The notes under the pieces: generated by a model
What the model saw: the letters and a program-made list of their open reading frames with translations, nothing else
What the model was told of the DNA's origin: nothing
The model's database searches: none
Shown: piece after piece, positions 32,674-44,515 of the stretch
Layout: the number at the start of each line of letters is the position of its first letter
Numbering within the stretch: position 1 is the first letter of the stretch
NCBI GenBank assembly: GCA_017311315.1
Contig: CM029664.1
Coordinates: 20,227,432-20,291,431, forward strand
Source of the DNA: Dendrocalamus latiflorus
Lineage: Eukaryota; Streptophyta; Magnoliopsida; Poales; Poaceae
Direction of reading: 5' to 3'
DNA: 64,000 nt
Translations under genes and position numbers: made by a program

Positions 32674-35600
32674 ATGAGCAACATGTCACCCACGCATTCT
32701 TCAACATCATCGCCGGAGGCGTCCGCTCCAACATCAAGACGCCAAGGAAGAGGGTTATCAAAGAAGCCTCAGAGCCGACAGACCATCACAGCGGTAAACG
32801 CAGCTGGGGTCCCTATCCTTCCTAAGCAAGCGGTAAACGCATTCCGAACCATGGTCGGAATAGTTGCACGAGAATGAATTGAGATCACATACAATTCGTG
32901 GAAGAACGTGCCTGACACTCGGAAACGTGAGCTGTGGACCGAGATTTTGGCATCGTTCGAGTTCCCAGAAGAACACCTACACGCTGTGGAACGACAAACC
33001 TACCAAGCGGCGTGCAAAGCATGGAAGAACTTCAAGAGCACGCTTGTCAAGAAATACGTGGAGACGGACGAAACGCCTATTCATAAATACCCATTCCTGG
33101 AACCACAATGGGAAGAGTTCAAGGCGATGAAAACGACCGAAGATTTCAAAAGTACAAGTGTGGCGCACAAGGCCCTCCAGGCAAAAAACACGCACCCCCA
33201 CAGACTTGGCACAGCTGGGTATGCGGGTAAAATCCCGCAGTGGAGGTTGGAGGATGACCTGGCAGCTGCACAGGACATCGCCCCGCCGTTTTCCAATATC
33301 CCGGATGACCGCGCTCGAAATTGGCTTAGAGCAAGGTCATCTACAACGACATCGGGGGACATCTCCTTTCGAAACCCTACAGACCAGGAAGTGTCCCAGC
33401 GCCTGGTAAGATATCGATCGAACTACGTAGCTTGTAATTACTCCACAACTTCGTACGAATTGAAATGACATGTCATGCTCTTGCAGGAAGAGCTGAGTTT
33501 TCAATCTACCCTGGGATCATTCCAGGGAACAAGGGAGAATGATATGCTCTCCGTGGCCCTGGGAAACAAGGAGCACCCGGGCCGTACGAGAGGCCTTGGG
33601 CTTTACGTTCCTTGGAAACATGGTTTCCAAGATGACTCCGACATGTATCGGCGCAGGAAGAGAAACAAAGCCGAGCGTGACGCACAGCTACGAGAAGAGC
33701 TCAAGGCATCTATTAAAGAGGAGCTACTGGGTTCGCTGGCTGATGTAATCAGAGATGAGGTGCGGAAACAGATAGAAAGTCAGCAGGCCGCCACCGCCGC
33801 TGCTGTGCTAGCTAGCCCGCACAACCGTCCAAGTAGCTGCGCGTCCAATCCGACGCAAATCCAGTCCAAATTTCCTGTGGACGACATCCGGGTAATAATT
33901 ATTACCTCTCGAATGCTTGCTCCATTGGTAAGCCTATTCGAGTAGCTAATTTTGTATCGTTATGTAGGAGCCTACGAATTGCAGGCTCCAAGTGAGATAT
34001 GGCTCCGTTCCCTTGTACGCTGCTTGGGGCCAGGCATATTCGTCTGGTATCGGGGCCATGGTGCACGGTCAAGCTTTAGCGCCAGGCTTCGCAAAAGTTA
34101 ATATGGATGGTGTGCATGTCAATTTTGAGGTGGTCCCGCTACCGAAGCCCCCCAACGACGAGATCATGACTCTAGGACAGGCCATCGGAACATTCATCCA
34201 GTGGCCCAAAAGCGACATCTCCCTGGAGGCTTCTTCACCGGTGGCAGGACCAGAGCAACATGCACTGGTGCCATCTCCATTACAACACCAGTCGGTTCCA
34301 CCACCGGATACTGCACCGGTGCTATCTCCACTGGTCATACTCTCGCCAGAGCAAGTTGCACTGGTGCCATCTCCATTACAAGACCAGTCGGTTCCACCAC
34401 CGGATACTGCACCGGTGCTATCTCCATGGGTCCTATTCTCGCCTAAGCAACTTGCACCGCTGCTACCTTCAAAGTCGACTGCCGTTAAGTCGGCCTATAG
34501 CCGAGGCAGTAAGGCCAGCAAGGGCAAAGCAAAAAAGACCAATGATGATATTCAGTACCTACCTTTGGCCCGCAAATTCGTGCTTAGCCAGCCGTTGCTC
34601 GAGCAACAAGACCTCCAAAAGCTACCATATAGTTGCATGCAATTGCACACGTGGTATATGCAGCAGTCCAATAAGCTAGAGGGAGAACGGACTTCAAGTA
34701 TCACTGTCAAGTTCACGTCGGAAGATTTACACCACAGTCTTCAAGAGTGTATGTTCGTGGTCGCCTTTGAGGATTTATTCGATCTGTTCACGTTCAACGC
34801 TCTTGACGTCTCAATCATTCGATGCTGGACGCTGTAAGTATGTACAATCACAGTCTCCGTTAATGTCATACCGATAAATGCCATATCTAATATTTTGCTT
34901 TCGTGTGTATATATATAGACACATGCTGATTAAAGCTAGATCATCCAACTCATCAGCTGGTTTCTTGGACCCACACTTGGTCGCCAAGGATACCATCGAC
35001 CGGGATACACCCCTCGTCGAGAGGTACATTGCAGCAGGACTGCTGGGTTGCCGCAATAACGAATATGTACTTATGCCCTTCCATCAGAACTTTCATTGGA
35101 TTTTAATAGTAATTGTACCAAAATGGAACAAGGTATATTACCTTGATTCCCTAAGTAAGAATAAAATGGACTTCACAGTTGTCAGCCAAGTAATCGATAG
35201 GTAAGCACATATTCCCCATACATATCTACATTGTACTCTTTCTTTCCTTCCGAATGATTAAGGTTAACTTTTTCAAATTACGTAGGGCGTTCGCGATGTA
35301 CATTGAAATGGGAGGTGACTCGAAGCGCGGGGCCAAAGGCCTACTGACACATGTTCGAGATTTTAAGGTATTCACTATTTCACATTACTTAATCCTATGC
35401 AACAGTTGGTACTAATGCCTCTTGAACTAACACATTCCATTTTTTGCAGTGCCACCAGCAGGAGCCGGGCAACACATGTGGATACTACGTTTGCCAACAT
35501 ATGGAACTGCTCCTCGATTCCTCGAGGCTCACCAATCGCAAGGTTTGTCACTCTTCCCATAATTACTTCATATATCATGTGACATATATACGCACATTGA

Positions 35601-35738
35601 TATTCCTATCGACAGGTTGCGTCCATCCCGTCAACTGCATTGAAACAGTCTGATCTTGGAGGGATTCGAGGAGAGTTGGCGTACTTTTTGGTTACTCAAG
35701 TCATAAAGCCAGGAGGACGGTTCCACTGCGCACCATGA
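32674..35738 (+). pseudogene. CACTA second gene: TNP1-like region plus Ulp1 (C48) protease, one nonsense codon
   Basis: Exons by splice sites and phase: 32,674-33,405; 33,487-33,891; 33,968-34,833; 34,919-35,200; 35,286-35,367; 35,450-35,542; 35,616-35,738. All junctions are GT-AG and keep the frame. The N-terminal half is basic and Ser/Thr/Pro-rich, with a conserved WKNVPDTRKRELWTEILASF region typical of plant En/Spm second proteins, then a Lys/Glu-rich coiled-coil-like helix in exon 2. Exon 3 has a Pro-rich 34-residue repeat (VPSPLQHQSVPPPDTAPVLS) in two copies. Exons 4-7 form a Ulp1/SENP-like cysteine protease with His (FHWILIVIV), Asp (YYLDS), and Cys (NTCGYYVC) in the right order. The only defect seen is TGA at 32,875-32,877. 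The role of the protease in transposition is not established; SUMO processing is the family's usual activity. Confidence 0.82.
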
Positions 35739-36059
35739 TTTCTTATTGGTCTTATCACTAAGTGCAAATGTAGTGTAGATCTTTTGTAACTGTGCATTTG
35801 TTAATGGATATTTCATTTCAATTCAATTAATCGATTTGCGAAATGGATGCATGCTTTATGTTTGTGAAATGAAGTGCGATGTCAATTGGATGTTTTATGT
35901 CTGTGAATGAAATGTGATGTGAATTGGATGTCTTATGTTTGTCAAATGTGAGATGTGAATTGTATGTACACATATACTTGTTTATCTGCTTGTTTCAGAG
36001 GGCATGGCTAGCATTTCCTGAGGCTAGCCAATAAACAGAAATAGATTCTGTTATAGGGG

Positions 36060-36360
36060 GAGGAATATCACAGACGGTTTTTAAGTAAAAACCGTCTGTG
36101 ATTATCCGATATCACAGACGGTTTTTGATTAAAAACCGTCTGTGATTATCGGATATCACAGACGGTTTTTACTTAAAAACCGTCTGTGATATCCGATAAT
36201 CACAGACGGTTTTTAATCAAAAACCGTCTGTGATATCGGTTAATCACAGACGGTTCGAAAACCGTCTATGATAACTTGGATTATCACTGACCCATAATTT
36301 CAGACGGTTCAGAAAACCGTCTGTGATGACGTTTCTGAACCGTCTGTAATGTGCATTTCT
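36060..36360. repeat. right subterminal repeats of the CACTA element
   Basis: About ten alternating copies of ATCACAGACGGTTTTTA and its complement, several forming perfect foldbacks of about 40 bp, end at the terminal TTTCTGTAGTAGTG. Confidence 0.9.
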
Positions 36361-36840
36361 GTAGTAGTGTATCTTTGTATTCGAATTCACATAAAAATAT
36401 AGAGGTGAATATGGTATGGACTTTTATCATTCGAAATGTTATTTTATCTAGACTATCCGTATTTGTATTTTACGAAGCAATATGCATATTTTATTATAAT
36501 ATAACAAATTAGTTGTACAAGTTTTTTTTAATTGAACGTGATGTTTCTTTACGTGAAGTAAATGAATTAAAATGATTAAGCATGATTGTATGAGAATAAA
36601 ATTTTATTAATATTTTCATACTACATAAGTTATGAGGATATCCGGATCCGATTGAATTAAGTAGATATTTAATTTGAATTTGTATTCATTACATATTCGA
36701 TTCGTATTCATATTCGAGAATATTCGGATTCATATTCATATTCGTTTGCAAAATTCAAATACGAATATGATAAAAGCATTATTTGATTTTGATCCGTTTT
36801 CATCCCTACGGATCAGCACGCTGGCCACCAGCTCAGCCAC

Positions 36841-39800
36841 CGAAGCACTCGCAGCAGATGCGCAGGAGAGAAGGCTGGGAGGCTCAAAGGAGAGAGCAAA
36901 CGAGCTCCTGTGGAGCGTAGACAAGGTGGATGAAACTTCAATTGCAGATTGAATACAGGGAACCCCAATAATACAACTCCATGGAGCAGGAGCACACACA
37001 AAAGAAAGAAAATGGGAAACATTACAGTGGTGTCAGTTCAATCCTTGGAATCATCCTCATCAAATAGTACAACCATTGATTTAAAGTGGACCTGGTTCAC
37101 CAGCATGGCCGTGCAAATCAGGGGAGGCCCTGCTATGGCTCGTCAAGTAGGAGCCATGGGCATCGAGGACAGCAGGCTTCTTCCCTACGGCACCAGCGAG
37201 ATGAGCAGCCAGAGGGCGCTTGGGTTGTGGGTGCATCAAGTGCAAGCTTAAAATGATTATTTTTTCGTGTAAAAACATATAGTAGATTTGTTATGTGATG
37301 CTCAGGCAAGCAACTTCCTGTTGACTTTAACCTTATGTATTTGTACTACCCGTCGTTCCCCTGCCGTCCCGCCAAACCCAAAACAAAACACTGAACCATA
37401 AAGCACAAGAACAGTATGTTGCATGGACCAGAAACCACATTACAAAAAAGGAGACCAGGAGAGAAACGTTCCCCCGACTTTGCCTTCTAGTTTTAGTGGG
37501 GGCTTGAACCCGGGCCGGCTATGTGCGACAGCCTCACTCTAGCCAGGCTTCCCGGGAGAGCTCCTTAGAAACCAAATTACGCAAAGCATCTACTTAGAAC
37601 GATCGAAGATGAGATGGATCAAACTATATATCAAGATGGACAATTGGTGGAATTTACCTCTCGAAATTTATCTAACAGGTTGCCGTCTTCAAAAGCAGAA
37701 GGAGCGAACTGCTCTGCTAATGGAGATTGATTTGAAAGATCCTAAGCCACACTGAAATGCAAATTCTTCATTTTGTCAATCAAGCATAACAAAGGTCTCT
37801 GATCACTGTAACTTTGAACAAGAGAGACCCTTACGTTCAGATGAATAAACCAATACGGAGCGCAGCACTCCTGAATATCATTGTTGGAATTGAAGCATTG
37901 CACTGGCCCCAACTGAACAAGTATCCTGATGTGGGTCGAGCTGAGCAAACAAGATGGAAAGTGAACACCTCCAGTTGCTTCCGAGAGACTTGGAGCACCA
38001 CTGCTGTGGTGTCACCTGTGGATGGGAGATTGTACGTGTAACAACAGTTCTTTTCTCACATTTTCCCAATTTGTTTTTAGAAACACATATCTACTAGTAG
38101 TTTGTATGGAACGCACTAGATGACTTTGTTCAGTCTCCTCTCTCTTTTCTTCTTACGTCTGATTTCCTGGTGGACCCCGCCTCATCTCCAATTTGCATGC
38201 TTCAAAAGCACTGGAAATTGGAGCAAGCTTCAAACATGAGCCATGCATACAACATGATCGAGCTCGCACCTTGTGAGGAAAACTAAAGATTCGAAACACC
38301 ATGAAAGCATTTTCTGGATGAATAAAAAGATATGAGTTGAGCGGAATTAGACAGTAGTTTCTTATCCTCGTCAATTTTGCTTTGCCGATGACAGTACATT
38401 TGTACTCCGTGTGAAAAGAACGCCAAGTAAAATGAATGCAATCGCCCATATCAAAAACTAACCCATGAGTTTCAACCTGCTACTTTTAATGCAGTGTAGC
38501 ACTCATATGTGAAATGACACCAACTGACCAACCAGTACACTTCACTAATGGTCACATGTGAACATGTGATAGCCTCTTATAAGTTTTCGTAACAAAGGCA
38601 AAATGCAGCAGCAGCTCCGCAAAATGTATATTTGATTTTTCAAGTTTCAGATAGGGAACGACAAATATGTTGTACACATCATTTGAAACTAGACTTAATT
38701 CGAAACACGATTGCTTTTCAAAAATAGATCTCACTTCTCAGCTAAACCTTCGTCAATTCCACGGCTTGGAACTTGTTTCTATCAAACTTGACTGAACCGA
38801 ACATTTTAGGCAGTTTTCTATCATGGTGGGATGGTGCAAGCAAAGCAAAACTGTGGAATGTCTCCATCAGTAGCCAACTGTGAGTACAAATACGGGCCAC
38901 TGGTAAATTCACTTTCAGACGATGTTAATTTTCTATGGTTGCCGCATTTCCACAAACACGTCATGGTCACTGAGTCGCACACCAAAAAGCCTATGCTACA
39001 CGATGATACAGATCACATCAATCCACTCGCTCAGTTAGCTCCTAGTCTCTCTACGTACTGCACGGAAGAACACACGGTGAGGTGCTTACCAGTTACCAAT
39101 TTGACGAGGCGGTCGCCATCCTGTTTTGAAGAGGAAGATGGAGGAATCAGTCGACTTGGCCGCGGCGACAGTGGCAGAACGAGGGATTTGGGCATTTGCG
39201 ATAATCGCCAAGAAGTGGCCGAGACGCCGACTTCTCGGCGTTCTTGGACTAAAGAGGGAACGAACTTCTCAGGGGAAGAGGTGGACGCGGAGGGGGAGTT
39301 CATTGACATTGGTGATAAAACGTGTCGGTTTTTTTTAAAGCATTCCTAAGTAGGGATGGCAGTCCCCGTGGGGGGACTATTCCCATGGCGCGGGGACGGG
39401 ATCTCCCTCCTCTCACGGGATCCGGTAATATAAAAAAAATTAAATAATAAATTACAGTTTTTTATATAAAAGATTATATTTTTTATATATTTGACTAAAA
39501 CTTAAATCTTTCTCTTAGAATACATTTTTGAAAAAATATACATAAATATTTATAAATAAATAAATAAATTCGTAATATTATTTTAAAAAATATTTAATCT
39601 ATTTTTATCTCTCGCAGAGATCTCCATAGGTGTCAGATCCCCACGGGAATCGGGGATAAGGGACATCTCCCCCGATAGACTTAGCGCAGTAGGGCAGGGG
39701 TATGCTAGCGGGGTCAGGGCGGGGCCTCCCTCGAGACCCCGCCCTGTTGTTACCCCTATTTCCACAGATGCCAAGTGGAAAGCATTTCTAAAAAAGTTGT

Positions 39801-41140
39801 TTTGAATTGACGGGCAAAGACTGGTTGGCTTGCTGCCGTGCCGTGGTGCCAGGAGTCAGCGAGTTTTTTTAAAATATAAATTGCACAAAATTCTAGATTT
39901 TAGATCCATGTAGTAAAAATCTTAGGATTTTTGACATATACCACATAATCCTAGAGAATATGGTTTCAGAGTTTCACAGACTCATCCCTAGCTAATCTAA
40001 AGGTACTCATACATCTAAGGCCCAACTGTAGCTCCATGTGGCACTTAATGACGCTCCAACCTGGCTCCCAACGTGCACCCAACGGACACACCAGAATCGC
40101 TCGTTTTCAGCATCGATCATAGTCGACGTCTCCGACTCGCGCGTCTCCGTGCACTCCGCCTGTGCCCCTGGCCACCCTCTGGCTGTCGCTCTCGCCGCCA
40201 CCGCGCCTACTCGCCTCGCCCTTGGCTCCCCCTCGTCGTCGCCCTCGCCGGATGGCGGATGCCCACACTCGTTAGAGAGGTTCCTGCGGCAAGGAAGATG
40301 AGCTAGTGGTCCTACCGGTGAGTTTTGGTATCTCGCACGCATTAATACTTCTTTGGATGGTCGATTTTAGGATTTTGGGTTGCAACCGAATGGCTAAGCG
40401 TCTAGGGTTTACGCGGATTTCTTGATTTGGGGCAACTTCGCTAATACAGTGGGATTTTCGCCCAGTAGTAGGTGAATTTGCATGCGAACATGCAGGGAAA
40501 TGCTAAAATTATTCAAGCCCTTGTCTCAACTATCGACGTTGAAATCCAGTTTTGCTTAATTTCTGTAAATACATATTGTTCTTGCTGCACTATGTAAGAT
40601 GTTGTGAGGACCGTTCTGATACCAATACCTGAATCATGGGAGTGTTGATGCACTGATGCTAGCCAACATCGAGAACAGAGGTGTGGTGAGAATATTCGAT
40701 TGAAAGGATGGTTACTTCATTTGAAACATTTCTTTTAGTTCATTAGAAACCATTGTCATTTGCCATAGAACTAAATCATCTTCGAGTGTTGCGTGTTCCC
40801 TGAAGGCTGAAGCTTGTGGCTGGAAAAGAACAATGAAAGGATTTAGCTCTTGAATACGTTATAATAAATCTGCTCCTTACTAGATGGATATTTATATGGA
40901 AATATTCTGATGCATATGTATCTATTTGTGTATATTTGTAGTGGCAGGCAGGCCAGCCGATCTCACCAACAGTCAACGGGCATGGCAAATGACGACATAC
41001 ATGGTAGTTGCGGCATTTTCACAAGCACCTCGCAGGCACACGTGGACATATACACCACGGTGTGCATGGTGTGTTCCACTCGAATCAACTGAAGAATCGC
41101 TCAATCACATCTTAACAAGGCAATCATAGATGGAAGAAGT
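36841..41140. other. 4.3-kb region without a confident gene
   Basis: Two minus-strand exon-like pieces stand out. The first, at about 37,732-37,659, reads LSNQSPLAEQFAPSAFEDGN before a GAG/GTAAAT donor. The second, at about 39,309-39,100, starts MSMNSPSASTSSPEK and ends near a TTG/GTAACT donor. They could be exons of one unrecognised gene. At 39,350-39,780 a GC/AT-mixed block with GGGATGGCAGTCCCC and TCCCCACGGGAATCGGGG looks like a degenerate hAT-type MITE. At 40,030-40,310 a GC-rich block may be a 5' exon. The rest is unassigned. Confidence 0.35.
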
Positions 41141-41548
41141 TGTTGGAGCTAATCTTGACTTATGTCACTTGTGTTAAGTGTGTTTGAGGTGGTCAAAGCC
41201 GTAGTCAAAGGCGTGGTCGAAGCTGCAGTCGAAGGCGTATTCGAAACAGTAGTTGTGACCGTGGTTGAAGTGGCCGTAGTCAAAGAGTCAGTCGTAATGG
41301 CTATAGTCGTAAGTTACTGTAGCAGTCTTAACGACCAATTATTCGTAAGAGTACTGTAGCAGTCATTATGAGTACTGTAGCAGTCGTAAGTGTGTGAGTG
41401 ATTGTAAAGTTGTGAGTGGTCGTAGCGCCGTGGTCGTGGAGCTTGTGTGAGTAGTCGTAGCGTCTAGACTTGGTCTCAGCGAGCGAGTCTTTTGTGTAGT
41501 GCGCGATGTGCGCAAGTCGTGGAGGCAAGTTGTGGAGTCATGGCCGGT

Positions 41549-43205
41549 TGTAGGATCAAGGATAACCAACTAGAGGGGGGTGAATATGAGGTTTTTAAAT
41601 TCTCTTCTCTTTTAATTAATTCTCTAGAATTTAATACAACAAGAATGTAAAGTACTTAAAGTCTACACAATTCTAGTCAAGTAAAGTATCAACACTAGCT
41701 CTATATCAAGCAAATGATCATACTAAGGGTAACAAATAAGAGCTAGAAGAAATAAGAGAAGAAACAATTACACTCGATGTTTTACCGTGGTGTTCGAAAA
41801 CTTGCCGGTTTCCCCTAATCCACGTTGAGGTTAGCCCAAACGAATTGGACCGACTCCACGAATTAAGCCGAAGTACCTCCAATCCACTAGTGGTAGCTCT
41901 TCCCTGCTTCGGGTAGGTGAGTTCCAACCTTCACAAGAACACTGGGCCTTCTCACAAGCTTCTTTGAGAAGATCACTGATCGACCTCTACCCAATCGTCC
42001 AGGTGCCGGCAAGCACCAAGAGTAATAAACCACGGGCTTCACTTGATTGCAAACAAGTGTCAAATGGATCAACTAATGAATGCACATGCACTTTTGCTCC
42101 AACTACCTCAATTGAATGAACAAGGAAAAAAGATGTGTGGAATGAATGCTCAATGCTCAAAGATGTTCAATAGAGTCTCTCACTTCTGTTCTTGAGCAGT
42201 GGTACGGGTATTTATACCCCCACCAACCAAAACTAACTGTTTGAAATAAATTCCAGAAAATTTAGGGCGAGCAGAACTACCGCCGGCCAAAGGCAGGTAG
42301 TTCCGCTTCAGTTTCTGACGCGGCAGAATGGCTATGTTAGAGATTTTGAACTAGCCGTTTGAAAGTCGGTGCGGTACTACCGCCGTTATAAAATCCGGTA
42401 CTTCCGCTCTGCGATAGTTCCGTAAAGTCGGCGTGGTAGTTCCGCTTGGGCTGAAATCAAACTTGGCGCTCTCTGGAAAAAAAGTTACGCCCTTGCCTCC
42501 GGAGCTTCTGGGCTCCAGAAGTACCGCTTCCAACGGTAGTTCCGGCGTTAAAATCACCAGTACTTCTGGATCCGCAAATCTTAAAACTCACCTACAGGGT
42601 GCTCTCTGGAAAAAAGGCTTCGCTCAGAGGCCGGATCTTCCGGCAAGCGGAAGTACCGCAAAAATGCACACCAGTACTTCCGGTTGTCCGGACAAAGCAC
42701 CGAGCACTTCGGGGGTGCTCTCTGGAAAAAAAGGTTCCACTCGGATTTCGGAGCTTCCAAGGCCGGAAGTACCATTCTTGACTGCGAAACTTCTACAGTA
42801 CTGCAGTAGTTCCGACGTTAAAAACTGCGGTACTTCCACTCTTCCAGACGGAGCATAGATCTGGCTATTAAATCAGATTTTTAATGAATGTATGATCATA
42901 GTTTGATCCTAATGGCACAATAATTTTGCTATCAAGCTACTTGACATGATCCCTATTTATGATACAATATTTAGCCTATAATCCGGTCTTCCACCTTTTC
43001 TCCTAAGACCTGTAAAAATAAAAGAAGAGATCCTATTCTAAGTATACCTTTGTCTTGAGCCATTTTTGATCTTCACATTTGATCCTTGGCATACTTCTTG
43101 TTATTTGAGGACTTAACCTTTTAAACACTCATTAAACACATTAGTCCCATATTCACATAAATTCATAAATTATCAAAACCATTTTTAGGGGCTTAGATGC
43201 TTTCA
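41549..43205 (-). mobile_element. solo copia LTR nested in another LTR
   Basis: The 1,657-bp segment is flanked by an exact 5-bp duplication CCGGT (41,544-41,548 and 43,206-43,210). On the minus strand it starts TGAAAGCATCTAAGCCCCTA and ends CTTGATCCTACA, both well known for a grass copia LTR family. CACCCCCCTCTAGTTGG lies near its end. It has no second LTR or coding region. Inside, 42,460-42,860 carries three copies of a GCTCTCTGGAAAAAA-containing unit and repeated GTACTTCCG-like motifs. Confidence 0.88.
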
Positions 43206-43403
43206 CCGGTAGAACCGGGTCACGGTGTCTATTTATATCCTTATAATTAGTCTGTTGAAGAAGTTTGTGGTGAATAACAGAGAATAAAGAAAATGACCAA
43301 TTAGTCTGTTTATCATCTTCCTGTGTAGTGTGCGTCTACGGGTAAATCGAGTGTGTGATTCCTAGATGTAGTTTCAACAATTGGTATCATAGCTTGGTGA
43401 ATG

Positions 43404-44244
43404 CCCAAAAATCACACTATGAAGTATGGAGATCGTCGATCCGGCGCCATCAGCATCGGCGAGCGCACTGGCAAGTAGACTTCGGCGGTGTTGCTTCACT
43501 ACCCTGTGCTCACGAGGAGCAACTACGTGACATGGGAGATGAGGATGAATGTGTACATGAAGACCCAAGGCATATGGGATGCCATCGAGCCCGGCGACGC
43601 CAACACACGCAAGGACTAGATGGCATTGGCAGCCATCTGCCAAGGTGTCTCCGAAGGCATGCTCTTCCTACTGGCTGAGAAAGAGACAGCCAAAGTCGTG
43701 TGGGAGGCGTTGAAGACCATGCACGTTGGAGCTGAGCGCGTGAGGGAAGCCAAGGTGTAGACCCTCAAGTCAAAGTTTGAGGTGCTACGCATGACGGAGT
43801 CAGAGTTGATTCACGACTTTGCCATCTAGTTGATAACAATTGTTAACAAAATTTGAGGGCTCGGTGACAAAATGGAGTAGAGCTATGCGGTAAAAAAAAT
43901 TTCTTCATGCAGTTTCCACCAAATTTTTACCGGTAGTCTCCTCAATCGAGCAATTTGAGGACCTCAAGGCAATGACAATCGAACAGTTGATCAGTCGTTT
44001 GAAGGCACACGAAGAATGGTGGGTATCTCATGGTGTTGGTGCAGGAGATCAGCACTTGCTATTGACAAGGGGTGAGTGGGAGGCTCGATTCAAGAATAGC
44101 AATGGCTTCGGCAAGAAGAAGGGCACCTTTGACAAGGCGAATGTGTGCTGCTACAACTGTCAAGAGTACGTGTATTTTGCAAAGGAGTGCCACGAGCTAA
44201 AGAAAGAGGTCAAAGTCGTCGGCGAGGTGTGTCACCGGCGGTGA
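43404..44244 (+). pseudogene. copia gag (UBN2-type) remnant
   Basis: The plus strand reads LTRSNYVTWEMRMNVYMKTQ and GIWDAIEPGDAN, then ALAAICQGVSEGMLFLLAEK, the UBN2/gag-polypeptide domain of copia elements. Several in-frame stops interrupt it (near 43,620, 43,760 and 43,830). The end has a damaged zinc knuckle: CYNCQEYVYFAKEC keeps the cysteines but has tyrosine in place of the histidine ligand. The frame stops at about 44,244, and the 3' LTR follows 130 bp later. Confidence 0.8.
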
Positions 44245-44515
44245 AGATGTGAAAGACGATGGCAAGCTGTGTTACCGGTAGCATGGTCAACAAGAAGAAG
44301 GCAGACTTCTTGGAGACATGTCAGGAGATCAGACTTCGTCTTGTGAAGTTTAGCAAGTCAAGATTAGGGGAAAGATTGTTAGAACTAATCTTGACTCATG
44401 TCACTTGTGTTGAGTGTGTTTGAGGTAGTCGAAGCTACAGTCGAAGGCGTGATCGAAACAGCAATTGTGCCCGTGGTCGAAGAGTCAGTTGTAGCGGCCG
44501 TAGTCATAGTGTCAC

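Larger units (their letters stand above)
26883..36369 (+). mobile_element. CACTA (En/Spm) transposon, nearly complete
   Basis: The left end is CACCACTACAGAAA, and the complement of the right end is CACTACTACAGAAA (one mismatch). An exact 3-bp duplication TAT flanks them (26,880-26,882 and 36,370-36,372), as expected for CACTA elements. Both subterminal regions carry inverted and direct copies of TATCACAGACGGTTTTTA-like motifs, the presumed transposase-binding sites. The 9,487-bp element contains a TNP2-like transposase gene (27,350-30,882) and a Ulp1-like second gene (32,674-35,738), both on the plus strand. Each gene has a single nonsense codon, so this copy is probably inactive but recent. 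Confidence 0.93.
26773..36808. mobile_element. hAT-like MITE (546 bp) interrupted by a CACTA element
   Basis: The outer element has inverted ends: TAGAGATGAAAATTGGAT on the left, and a right end whose complement is TAGGGATGAAAACGGATC. The flanks CCGATCAA (26,765-26,772) and CGGATCAG (36,809-36,816) are a diverged 8-bp duplication. In an uninterrupted NLR gene this site would read CCGATCAG, one change from each. Eight-base duplication and TAGGGATGAAAACGG ends fit a hAT MITE. Without the CACTA insertion it is about 546 bp and non-coding. Confidence 0.75.
26166..36840 (-). pseudogene. NLR (CC-NBS-LRR) N-terminal fragment, split by transposons
   Basis: Read on the minus strand, 36,840-36,809 encodes VAELVASVLI and 26,772 onward continues with PLVSMVKKTSSYLLEQ. 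RRLPAILDVINDAKEQ and LALKKVAFEANDVFDEFNY follow. This is the Rx_N coiled-coil domain of a grass RGA-type resistance protein. The gap is exactly the transposon insertion. After the EANDVFDEFNY motif (EDVID-like region) the frame is broken by stops and shifts. Recognisable pieces in other frames (VADMNAFGFG, then ETHSIIVDTESITTISRDEDK) reach the linker before the NB-ARC domain at about 26,170. No P-loop is found, so the rest of the gene is missing. It contains an in-frame TAG near 26,600. Confidence 0.85.
41141..44515 (+). mobile_element. gag-only Ty1/copia element with an interrupted 5' LTR
   Basis: The 5' LTR begins TGTTGGAGCTAATCTTGAC at 41,141 and ends GTTTCAACA at 43,379. It is followed at once by the primer-binding-site-like TTGGTATCATAGC (tRNA-Met type). 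It is split by the solo LTR at 41,549-43,205; without that it is about 580 bp. The 3' LTR begins TGTTAGAACTAATCTTGAC at 44,377 after a purine-rich tract (AGATTAGGGGAAAGA), but similarity is lost near 44,515, so it is truncated. The internal part is about 1 kb and encodes only gag remnants; there is no protease, integrase or reverse transcriptase. It depended on another element's enzymes. Confidence 0.8.

Noticed and set aside
37440..37570. Possible tRNA gene or tRNA-derived SINE (minus strand, GGTTCAAGCCC B-box-like)
   Set aside because: No A box or cloverleaf could be paired, and no A-rich tail was seen. The B-box resemblance alone is weak.
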